Shown one piece after another: positions 7,123 to 14,598 of a stretch of 40,069 bases of DNA. The notes under the pieces were generated by a model. That model was given only the letters and a program-made list of their open reading frames with translations. It was not told where the DNA came from and ran no database searches. Numbering within the stretch: position 1 is the first letter of the stretch; every line of letters begins with the position of its first letter. Made by a program: the position numbers and the translations under genes. The DNA comes from DRQF01 sp964559135 (GTDB lineage Bacteria > Planctomycetota > GCA-002687715 > DRQF01), in NCBI GenBank assembly GCA_964559135.1, contig CAZLGG010000029.1, positions 1 to 40,069 on the forward strand, in the 5' to 3' direction.

Positions 7123-10100
7123 TCAGCGCTGGAGAGGAGAAGGGAAGGCGCCGAGGGGAGTGCCATCGGGGGCGAGGAGGGTGAGGGGGGACGCGGGACG
7201 GGCCGACCAGGTGTAGGGAACGAGCAGGTGGGCCGCGCCGTTCGCTTCGAGGAGAAGAAAACTCGTTCCGACGTCCTCGCCGTCGACCTGAATGCGAAGG
7301 GGACCGTAGAGGCGGTCCGGCGCCCACGGGGTCGTCTCGGTTTTCGATTCCCACCGAAGCACCCACGAGAGCATGGGGCCGGGCAGTCCCAGGGACCGAA
7401 AGAGCAGGGACCCTAGGGCCGGCCCCAACTCGAGGTCGGGCCACCGCGGCGCGCGACGCGCCTCGATCTCGGCGTCCCGCCGCAGGATGTCGTCTCGCGG
7501 CGAGCCCCGGCGCGCCAGAAGGGCCATGGCGTCGGCCCGGTTCGGTGTCGGCGCGGTCTCGTCCGTGGCGATCCAGTAGAGCGTCTTGCGAATGCCCTCG
7601 GTGAGGGGGATCTCGCCCGGGAAGAGCTGCGCCAGGAACGCCCGATCGAAGAAGGGAGCCAGCGCGCCCGGATGTTCACGGACCGCGGGGAGGGCGGACT
7701 GGACCACGGGGTCATGGGCTTTTCCGAGGAGATCGAGCGCAAAGGCCGCAAAGTCGCCGCGCGGGGGCGATGCGGCGCAGAGGGCCACCAGGGCGTGGCG
7801 GAAGGGGGACCGAGGATCGTCCGCGAAGTGGGGCGCAGCCCGGTAGAAGAGCTCCCCCGAATCCGACGGCAAGGCGGCGAGGATCGCGCGTTTGGCGTCT
7901 TCACGACCGAGCGCCGCTCCGAAGAGCAGGACCTCCATGCGCCGTTCCGACTCGGGAAGGAACGCGAGGCGAGCGAGGTCCTCCGGCCGCGCCGTCTTAC
8001 GCAGTGCGTCGAGGATGCGCCGACGCAATGGGAGGAGCACCGTCGGCTGCCGCGCCGCCTCCCAGAGAACCGCACGAACGTCATCCGTCGGGTCAAGGGA
8101 GCCCAGAATGCGAAGGACGCGGGCCTGGACGTCGGGGTTCGCCCCGGCGGAACCGACCCGTGCGAGCAGGCGAGCCAGAAGTGGGAGGTGTCGTTTCGCC
8201 CCGTCGGAGGAGAGCGCGTCGAGGGACTCGTTCACCTCGGCCACGTTGTCGCTTTGGAGAGCGCGGGCGATGCGTTCCGGCGTCCAATCATGGGCGGCGT
8301 TCGGCTCGTCCGCCTCGACGCCGCCCTCGGGGATGTCCCGCGCGATCGCCATGGCCGCCCGGAGTCGATCCTCCAGGCCCCTGCGGGTTGCCTTCGATAT
8401 GTTCGGTCCGTCGGGGCGGCGCTCTTCCGGGTCCTCGGCCAGGTCGAAGAGTTCCTCTCGCGAGAAGTCCTCGAGTGCGATGAGCTTGAAACGTTCCCCC
8501 GCGAGAGCGGACCGATCGGGAAGCCAGGCGGAGCCCCCCTTCATCTGCGAGAGCGCGATGTGGTTGCCATCCTCGCCCAGGACTTCCGGCACGAGGCTGT
8601 CTCCGTGAAGGGGAGCCAGGGGGGGCAGACCCTCGATGTCCAAGATCGTGGGCATGATGTCCACGAGCTCGACGGGCTTGGCTGCCCGTCGCGGCGCGAC
8701 CCCCCGTTTCCACAGCAGCATCGGGACGTGGATCACCTCCTCGTAGAGGGTCGTGCCGTGATATCGGCCCCCGTGTTCGAAGAATTCTTCGCCGTGGTCC
8801 GCGTGGACGACGACGAGGGTATCGTCGAGGAGCCCTTCCGCCTCCGCCACCTTCCAGAACGCCCCCAACGCATCGTCCACGCGGCGGATCGCCGATTCGT
8901 AGAGGGCGAGGGCATCCTTGCCGAATCGGGGCGGGATGCTGTCGTGGGGGCCATGCACTTCCATGAAGTGCATCCAGAGGAAGAGTTTCTCGTTCGCACT
9001 CGCGCTCCGAAGCACCTCCAGCGCCGCGGCCGTGACCGTGTCGGCGGCGGGGATCGGTGCCGCCCCCTTCGGCCTTTCGAAGGTCTGGAAGCCCTTCCCG
9101 AACTCCCGGAACTTGCCCACGAGGGAGTCCTCCTTGAACGAGGGAATCCCCACGGTGCGGAAACCGTGAGCGGCGAGGGTGCCGGCGAGGGATGGTTCCG
9201 CAACCTTGGGCCGGCCGCCGTGCAACCGGCGATAGTGATTGAGGGCCGCAGGGTAGCGGCCGGTAAAGATGGAGAGGATCGAAGCCAGACTGTGGCAGGC
9301 CTGGGCGTAGGCACGCTCGAAGACGACGGAGCGATCGGCCAGTTTGTCCAGAAACGGAGTCGTGGGGCGACGTCGGTAGCCCAAAAAACCCGTGCTCTTC
9401 GCGCGCAGCGTGTCGATGGTGATGAGGAGAATGCGAGGCGGGGGCGGGCCGTCGCCCAAGAGCTCTTTCCGCCGACCGCTCACGGTCTCACCCCAGAGGC
9501 CTTCGATGGTCTGGGGGTCCGCCACCTCGTCCCGCGCCGATCGGGCGAACGGCGGCAGCGTGGAGAGGAAACCCGTGACCCGGGGCAGGGGGCCGTAACC
9601 CGCCGCGCCGTCCTCGAGTCCGGACAGACCGGCGCCGATCATGATCGCGAGGGTGCCCGCCCCCAGGATCGCCGCACCTCGTCGCGGGGGGAGGAGGAAG
9701 AAGACCGCCCCGGCAACGCTGCCCAACACGGTGAAGGCGACGAGCAGATGGACGAGGGGATATTGCGCTGCATAGAGCCGGAGGTTGACGGCGGTCCCCA
9801 CCCCGGCGACGACGACGAGGGCAGCCGTCGGGCGCCAACGTCGGGCCTCGATCGTCTCGATCAGCACCATGGGAAGGCCGATCCCCCCGGCGAGTCCCAC
9901 AGCCAGGGCGAAAGCGACCCAGGTCTCCATCGCCCCCCCCGCCAGGCGTGACGCCCCCACGACTTCGCGGGCCGGGACGAAGAGGGGGGCCGCGAGGACG
10001 AGGACCGTCGTGACCCAGCGGACGAGAAACAGGTCGCGCCCCCGACGCAGGTAGACGCGGCGGAGCCCTCGGGCCGTCACGAGGGCCATCCACGTCGCGG

Positions 10101-10254
10101 CGCCGAAGGCGAGGGCCGTCACAGCGCCTCCGGCGAGCGGTCCCATGCCCGGGAAGCGACCGTTCCTCGCAAGCAAGTCCGTCGCAGCAAGGAGCCAAGG
10201 GGACAGGGCGGAGGCGAGGGCCCACAGACCCAACCGGGTGAGGGCCCCTTTCAC
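7123..10254 (-). CDS. Membrane-anchored sulfatase-fold protein with HEAT-like C-terminal region
   Basis: The 1043-residue protein starts at GTG 10254, overlapping the stop of the upstream gene (GTGA). Residues 1-215 hold about seven hydrophobic segments. A sulfatase/alkaline-phosphatase-superfamily domain follows from about 273: LITIDTLRA gives the metal-binding Asp281, and VVHADHGEEFFEHGG gives the second metal site. At the nucleophile position the sequence is CHSLASILSIFTGRYP (320-335). Aligned on TGRYP, Ser322 takes the nucleophile place, and the Arg of the C/S-x-P/A-x-R sulfatase signature is absent (Ile). It may be a phosphoester or phosphoglycerol-transferase-like enzyme rather than a formylglycine sulfatase. 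From about residue 640 on, alternating Leu/Ala-rich helices look like HEAT repeats, ending in a small beta domain. Its catalytic part probably faces outside the cytoplasm. Confidence 0.85.
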   Translation of the reverse strand: MKGALTRLGLWALASALSPWLLAATDLLARNGRFPGMGPLAGGAVTALAFGAATWMALVTARGLRRVYLRRGRDLFLVRWVTTVLVLAAPLFVPAREVVGASRLAGGAMETWVAFALAVGLAGGIGLPMVLIETIEARRWRPTAALVVVAGVGTAVNLRLYAAQYPLVHLLVAFTVLGSVAGAVFFLLPPRRGAAILGAGTLAIMIGAGLSGLEDGAAGYGPLPRVTGFLSTLPPFARSARDEVADPQTIEGLWGETVSGRRKELLGDGPPPPRILLITIDTLRAKSTGFLGYRRRPTTPFLDKLADRSVVFERAYAQACHSLASILSIFTGRYPAALNHYRRLHGGRPKVAEPSLAGTLAAHGFRTVGIPSFKEDSLVGKFREFGKGFQTFERPKGAAPIPAADTVTAAALEVLRSASANEKLFLWMHFMEVHGPHDSIPPRFGKDALALYESAIRRVDDALGAFWKVAEAEGLLDDTLVVVHADHGEEFFEHGGRYHGTTLYEEVIHVPMLLWKRGVAPRRAAKPVELVDIMPTILDIEGLPPLAPLHGDSLVPEVLGEDGNHIALSQMKGGSAWLPDRSALAGERFKLIALEDFSREELFDLAEDPEERRPDGPNISKATRRGLEDRLRAAMAIARDIPEGGVEADEPNAAHDWTPERIARALQSDNVAEVNESLDALSSDGAKRHLPLLARLLARVGSAGANPDVQARVLRILGSLDPTDDVRAVLWEAARQPTVLLPLRRRILDALRKTARPEDLARLAFLPESERRMEVLLFGAALGREDAKRAILAALPSDSGELFYRAAPHFADDPRSPFRHALVALCAASPPRGDFAAFALDLLGKAHDPVVQSALPAVREHPGALAPFFDRAFLAQLFPGEIPLTEGIRKTLYWIATDETAPTPNRADAMALLARRGSPRDDILRRDAEIEARRAPRWPDLELGPALGSLLFRSLGLPGPMLSWVLRWESKTETTPWAPDRLYGPLRIQVDGEDVGTSFLLLEANGAAHLLVPYTWSARPASPLTLLAPDGTPLGAFPSPLQR

Positions 10255-11372
10255 CGGGTCTCCTCGTCGGCGACGACGCGAAAGCCGAGGTAGATGCTGC
10301 GCAGGTCGGGACGCTCTCCCAGTCCGAAGCCCACGTGGATGCGATCCGTGTGCAGGTCCCAGGTCGTTCCCATCACCCGCCTGCGCAGGGGGCCTTGGGC
10401 GTCCGCCGTCCACTCGGCCACCGAACTCGCGCAGTGGAAGAGTCCGTAGGGCGAACGCAACTCCGGGTGACTGTCGACGGCGAGAAACCCTCCCTCGAAG
10501 ACGCGGTGCTGGACGTCGCCGGGTTCGAAGCCCCATGGATAGGGGCGGCCGTCCACGCCGCGGGCGGCCTTTTGCCACTCCAATTCGGTGGGGAGCCGAT
10601 AGTGCAAGGGATGCCCCGCCTTCTTCGCCCGGTCCGTGGCCCAGGCGCAGTAGGCCCGGGCGTCGTACCAGTTCACGAGTCGGACGGCCACGCGGCCGCT
10701 CCCCTTGGCGTCGAGCCGTCCCCAGGCGTCCCGCCCGGCTTCCCTGGGGCGGTGGCCCAGACATCCTTCGGGGTGAGCTTTTCGTTCCGCTTCGCAGCAG
10801 AACGGCGTGAAGGGTTGGGGAGACTCGAAGACGGGTTCGGGCTTCGTCGGGTCCAGCCCGCGGGCGGCGGAAAGGGCCTTCAGGAATGTTTCATACTCGG
10901 CGACGCTGACTTCGGTGCGGCCGATGAGAAAACTCTCCGTCCGTGCGAGTCGCCAGGAGATCTCAGCGAGAAAAGGACCTTCCGGGATGCGCACGAGGCC
11001 GTCCGGCTCCAGGTCGCCTCGCCATCGAATCTCATCGCCGGAACGGAGGAGGAACGGCGTCGTCCGCGCGGGGGGGCCGTCCGCGTGCGCTTCGTACAGG
11101 CCCGCGGGAAGAGCGATGCGCCGGCGCGTCTCACCCACCGTGATCTTCTTTTTCCACGGCTCACGGGGCGGCTGGAACAGATCGAGTTCGCGCTTCAGCG
11201 TGAGCGTGATCGCGGTGCCCGGGGGATGCCCCTCCAGCACCAGGGTGGCGGTCGGCGGATGGCGAAGATGTTCGACGTCCTCATGCAGGCGCCGCCGCGC
11301 GCGCTCCTCGATGACGAGGAACACGACGGCGGCGGCGAGAAGCGTCCAGACGATCCGAGGCGTGTTCAACAC
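10251..11372 (-). CDS. Membrane-anchored FGE/SUMF1-like domain protein
   Basis: A 373-residue protein with one N-terminal membrane helix (about 8-24), a beta-rich segment (about 40-120, ATLVLEGHPPGTAI, perhaps PEGA-like) and a formylglycine-generating-enzyme-like domain from about 125: IGRTEVSVAEYETFL, VRLVNWYDARAYCAWA, YRLPTELEWQKAARG, YPWG and a final YLGFRVV. True FGE enzymes use a pair of cysteines just before the C-terminal strand; the matching stretch here (GTTWDLHTDRIHVGFGLG) has none, so I infer a binding or scaffold role rather than sulfatase activation. Similar domain sets occur on planctomycete and myxobacterial kinases, but no kinase domain is present. It lies 33 bp downstream of ahcY and overlaps the sulfatase-fold gene by GTGA, so the two proteins are likely made together. 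Confidence 0.85.
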   Translation of the reverse strand: MLNTPRIVWTLLAAAVVFLVIEERARRRLHEDVEHLRHPPTATLVLEGHPPGTAITLTLKRELDLFQPPREPWKKKITVGETRRRIALPAGLYEAHADGPPARTTPFLLRSGDEIRWRGDLEPDGLVRIPEGPFLAEISWRLARTESFLIGRTEVSVAEYETFLKALSAARGLDPTKPEPVFESPQPFTPFCCEAERKAHPEGCLGHRPREAGRDAWGRLDAKGSGRVAVRLVNWYDARAYCAWATDRAKKAGHPLHYRLPTELEWQKAARGVDGRPYPWGFEPGDVQHRVFEGGFLAVDSHPELRSPYGLFHCASSVAEWTADAQGPLRRRVMGTTWDLHTDRIHVGFGLGERPDLRSIYLGFRVVADEETR

Positions 11373-11405
11373 GGGAGCGTCCTGACCGACGTGGCCGTGG
11401 TCACA

Positions 11406-12719
11406 TCAATACCGATAGTATTCCGGCTTGAAGGGGCCTTCCTTGGGTAGCCCCAGGTAGTCGGCTTGGCGGTCGCTCAGGGTGGTCAGCTTGGCGCCCA
11501 GCTTTTCGAGGTGGAGCCGGGCCACCTCCTCGTCCAGGTGCTTGGGCAGGGTGTAGACCTTGTTCTCGTAGTTGTCTCCGTGGTTGAAAAGCTCCATCTG
11601 GGCCAGGACCTGGTTCGTGAAGCTGTTGCTCATCACGAAGCTGGGGTGGCCGGTGGCGCAACCCAGATTGACGAGGCGGCCTTCGGCGAGAAGGACGATG
11701 CTCTTGCCGTCGGGCCAGGTGATCTTGTCCACCTGGGGCTTGATGGTCGTGCGTTTCAGTTGGCCGTCATCGAAAAGCCCCTTCACGTCGATCTCGATGT
11801 CGAAGTGGCCGATGTTGCAGACGATGGCGCCGTCCTTCATGTCGTCCATGTGAGCCCGCGTGACGACATCGCAGCAGCCCGTCGTCGTGACGAAGATGTC
11901 GCCGATTTTGCAGGCGTCTTCCATGGTGACCACTTCGTAGCCGGCCATGCAGGCCTGGAGAGCGCAGATGGGGTCGATCTCGGTGATGTAGACCCGGCCG
12001 CCCATGTTGTGGAGGGCCTGGGCGCACCCCTTGCCGACGTCACCGTAGCCGGCCACGACGCACTTCTTGCCGGCGATCATCACGTCGGTGGCGCGCTTGA
12101 TGCCGTCGACGAGGCTTTCGCGGCAGCCGTAGAGGTTGTCGAACTTGGATTTCGTGACCGAGTCGTTCACGTTCATGGCCGGGACCTTCAGCGTCCCCTC
12201 CTCGGCCATCTGATAGAGGCGGTGGACGCCCGTCGTCGTCTCCTCCGTGATACCGCGCACGTCCGCGAGCAGTTCCGGGAACTTCTCGTGCATGATGGCG
12301 GTGAGGTCGCCGCCGTCATCGAGGATCATGTTGGGGCGCCAGCCGTTCGGGCCCTCGATGGTCTGCTCGATGCACCAGTCGTACTCCTCGTCCGTCTCGC
12401 CTTTCCAGGCGAACACCGGGATCCCCGCGGCGGCGATGGCGGCGGCGGCGTGATCCTGCGTCGAGAAGATGTTGCACGACGACCAGCGCACTTCCGCGCC
12501 GAGGTCGATCAAGGCCTCGATCAGCACCGCCGTCTGGATCGTCATGTGTAGGCACCCCGCGATCCGCGCGCCCTTCAGCGGTTGGGCGTCCCGGTACTTC
12601 TCCCGCACCGACATGAGGCCCGGCATTTCGCCTTCGGCGATGATGATTTCCTGCCGGCCCCATTCCGCGAGGCCGATATCCTTGACCTTGTAGTCCGTTG
12701 TCGTTTCCAATTGGCTCAT
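11406..12719 (-). CDS. ahcY: Adenosylhomocysteinase (SAH hydrolase)
   Basis: The 437-residue protein splits S-adenosylhomocysteine into adenosine and homocysteine, using bound NAD, and so keeps methylation running in the cytoplasm. Clear family marks: GCLHMTIQTAVLIE near the N-terminus, WSSCNIFSTQDHAAA, NVNDSVTKSKFDNLYG, the NAD-binding VAGYGDVGKGCA, and the C-terminal KPEYYRY. The start MSQLETTTDYKVKDI at 12719 fits the family; the longer open frame upstream has no similarity. The Shine-Dalgarno is weak (GAAAGA). It heads a minus-strand group with the FGE-like and sulfatase-fold genes, though a functional link to those is not obvious. No SAH riboswitch could be recognised in the leader. Confidence 0.98.
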   Translation of the reverse strand: MSQLETTTDYKVKDIGLAEWGRQEIIIAEGEMPGLMSVREKYRDAQPLKGARIAGCLHMTIQTAVLIEALIDLGAEVRWSSCNIFSTQDHAAAAIAAAGIPVFAWKGETDEEYDWCIEQTIEGPNGWRPNMILDDGGDLTAIMHEKFPELLADVRGITEETTTGVHRLYQMAEEGTLKVPAMNVNDSVTKSKFDNLYGCRESLVDGIKRATDVMIAGKKCVVAGYGDVGKGCAQALHNMGGRVYITEIDPICALQACMAGYEVVTMEDACKIGDIFVTTTGCCDVVTRAHMDDMKDGAIVCNIGHFDIEIDVKGLFDDGQLKRTTIKPQVDKITWPDGKSIVLLAEGRLVNLGCATGHPSFVMSNSFTNQVLAQMELFNHGDNYENKVYTLPKHLDEEVARLHLEKLGAKLTTLSDRQADYLGLPKEGPFKPEYYRY

Positions 12720-12991
12720 GATCGTCTTTCTTTGTCCGTTTGAATGGCTCGATGCCCCATCCTTTCCACTTCCACCTCCATCGGCAACCCGCAGGCGGTT
12801 TCCCAAGCCTAACCCTCGTCACGGACGATGATTCCGTCGAAGACCCATCTCTCCTCCAGGGTCGGTCTCGAAGGCTCGTTTTCTCGGAAATGCCGCCAAG
12901 GCGCCACCGAATCGGTGGGAGCTGGGGGCCTGAGTCCTCATGCGGTGAAGGAAGGCTGCGGAATCCACCTCACGGCGACGGGAGCGACCCC

Positions 12992-13387
12992 ATGGAGAAA
13001 AGGCCGGACAGAAAGTGGAGAATGCAACGAGGGCGTCGTGTCCCCCCACTCGCGACGGGATGGCGCCGCCGCATCGGGCTGCGGGAAAAGCTCCTTTCCT
13101 CCGCACGGCAAAACTGTCTCCGAACCGTCATTTGTCTCGTCGCTATCCAGCTTGTCGCGGTCGCCGGAAACCTCCTCGAAGTGCCTCGGTGGCTTCCCGA
13201 AGGCGGCCTTCTTCTCGGGGTGATGACCGAGGGCGCCATCTTGGTCTTCCTGACCCTGGCCGCCATCTTCGGCTTCAAGACCATGCGCCGCTCCGAGTCG
13301 TGGAGGGAGAGAACGGCCTACCTGGGAGTTTGGCTCTTGACCCTGGGCCTCACTCCCCTTCTCGCCGCGGCGAGAGGGGACTTGTAG
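12992..13387 (+). CDS. Hypothetical small membrane protein
   Basis: A 131-residue protein I do not recognise. The first 45 residues are strongly basic (MEKRPDRKWRMQRGRR and onward), followed by three hydrophobic segments at about 47-66, 75-96 and 107-124, with a short basic loop (TMRRSESWRE) between the second and third. This fits a small inner-membrane protein with a positive cytoplasmic N-terminus. ATG 12992 is preceded by GGGAG at a good distance; a second ATG at 13022 is also possible. The gene is divergent from ahcY with about 270 bp between them; that stretch shows no other gene and no motif I can name. Function unknown. Confidence 0.55.
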   Translation: MEKRPDRKWRMQRGRRVPPLATGWRRRIGLREKLLSSARQNCLRTVICLVAIQLVAVAGNLLEVPRWLPEGGLLLGVMTEGAILVFLTLAAIFGFKTMRRSESWRERTAYLGVWLLTLGLTPLLAAARGDL

Positions 13388-13616
13388 TCTCCACGGATTT
13401 GCCAGGCGGGCGCGTGCCGTGAAACGCCTTCGGATGACGGGCACTCAGGCTCGGATGCCCAGACCGTCCAGGTGGATCGAGAACGAATGTGGACTCGGAC
13501 GAACCCGTCTTGGTCTCACGATTTCCTTCTCGCAGAGAAAACCAGTCCGCGTGGCGGTTGAAAATGTCTGCGATGTGTTTACATTTCCTGGTGATGGCCT
13601 CTTCGGCAAGAGGCGG

Positions 13617-13634
13617 GAAGGAGGGGTGATTATG
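13617..13634 (+). promoter_or_regulatory. Strong ribosome binding site and ATG out of frame with the following gene
   Basis: AAGGAGG at 13618-13624 is followed after seven bases by ATG at 13632. This is an ideal start signal, but its frame stops after 20 codons. The frame of the following secreted hydrolase is offset by one base, and its signal peptide reads through the same bases. Either one base is missing in this assembly or a real frameshift has silenced the natural start. The rest of 13388-13616 shows no gene. Confidence 0.6.
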
Positions 13635-13666
13635 GATCAGGCATCAGGGCACTTGTCTGCTTTTTC

Positions 13667-14563
13667 TTGGCTGTTTTCGTCCATCACGGGATAGCTCAGG
13701 CACCCCCACCGATTCTCGTCAATCATAGGGATTCGATCACCTACTCGAGCAGCTTCTTCGGTTTGTTCGTGACGGATGCCGACCTCCACTCTCCTCCCAA
13801 CACGCCGGCCGACTATCTCGGTTCAGAGTTGCTCGCCCTTTCTTCGTGTCCCAGCTCGATTCTCATTCACGTCCACGGTTTCCAAAACACCCTTCAGGAT
13901 GCACAGAACAATCTCAATGACATCCATGCAAGTGCTTCCGCTGCGGGCTTTACCGGGCAGATTGTGGGATTCGCGTGGAATTCGGATCCTGGTGGGCAGC
14001 ACTTCGATGGAGCTGAGGCGGCTGCCGACCTCATGGCTGGTGAACTCAACATTTTCATCTCTCATCTCTGGCAGCGCTGGCCGAACATGCCCATCTATCT
14101 GACGTCGCACAGCCTTGGGGCTCGCGTCGTGCTCGGTGCCATTCAATCCTTGTATGACCCGGGAAATCCACCGCCCTGGGCGGCGCTGCAGTGCATCCAA
14201 GGTGTGGGGTTGATCGCGGCTGCCGTAGACAATGAGGTGCTCGAGCCTGGGGAAGACTTCGGACCCGTTGGCGGAGAGACGCCGCCAGCTGGAGGAGGAG
14301 GAAGCCCCCCAATCGGTCTCCCGCCAATCGACGTTTGGTACAACATGTTTGACCAAGCTCTCAAAGAGTATGTTGTCGAGGAGAGGAACATTCCGCTGGG
14401 ACAATTCGGGCCGGAGACACCCGAGGTATTGCCGTCGAGAGTCCATGTGTTGCCTACCTGGCACAAGATACAGAAGTCGGGTGAGGATCGATACAGTCAC
14501 TCAAGCTACCTAAAGTCCGGGTTTCTCATTCAATGTGTCCTGGCAAGATTCGGAGTCTTGTGA
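13667..14563 (+). CDS. Secreted alpha/beta hydrolase (DUF900-like)
   Basis: The product is an alpha/beta-hydrolase-fold protein of about 298 residues counted from TTG 13667. In frame upstream the sequence reads GIRALVCFFLAVFVHHGIAQA, a typical signal peptide ending in AQA, so the true protein starts earlier, most likely at the ATG at 13632 if one base is missing. Fold marks: ILIHVHGFQN (oxyanion strand and HG motif), IVGFAWNSD, and the nucleophile elbow TSHSLGARVVL, where Ser sits in an S-H-S-L-G version of GxSxG. A catalytic His may be in the C-terminal HKIQKSGEDRYSHSSY stretch. A linker rich in Gly and Pro (GGETPPAGGGGSPP) occurs near residue 205. Codon use is less GC-rich than in its neighbours, which may mean transfer. 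Substrate unknown. Confidence 0.75.
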   Translation: MAVFVHHGIAQAPPPILVNHRDSITYSSSFFGLFVTDADLHSPPNTPADYLGSELLALSSCPSSILIHVHGFQNTLQDAQNNLNDIHASASAAGFTGQIVGFAWNSDPGGQHFDGAEAAADLMAGELNIFISHLWQRWPNMPIYLTSHSLGARVVLGAIQSLYDPGNPPPWAALQCIQGVGLIAAAVDNEVLEPGEDFGPVGGETPPAGGGGSPPIGLPPIDVWYNMFDQALKEYVVEERNIPLGQFGPETPEVLPSRVHVLPTWHKIQKSGEDRYSHSSYLKSGFLIQCVLARFGVL

Positions 14564-14598
14564 GAGTTGAATTCTCGGATCACTGAAAGGCAGATCTA

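Noticed and set aside
7672..9951. A 759-codon plus-strand open frame opposite the sulfatase-fold gene
   Set aside because: Shadow frame of high-GC coding DNA; the minus strand carries the sulfatase motifs.
7123..10254. Calling the protein a classical formylglycine sulfatase
   Set aside because: The C/S-x-P/A-x-R signature is not met; the Cys at 320 does not align with the nucleophile position.
12720..12991. Possible SAH or other riboswitch in the leader of ahcY
   Set aside because: I could not fit the conserved core of the SAH riboswitch or of SAM types; a covariance-model search would be decisive.
13419..13694. A 91-codon open frame before the secreted hydrolase
   Set aside because: No similarity, odd composition, and it merely includes the out-of-frame ATG at 13632.
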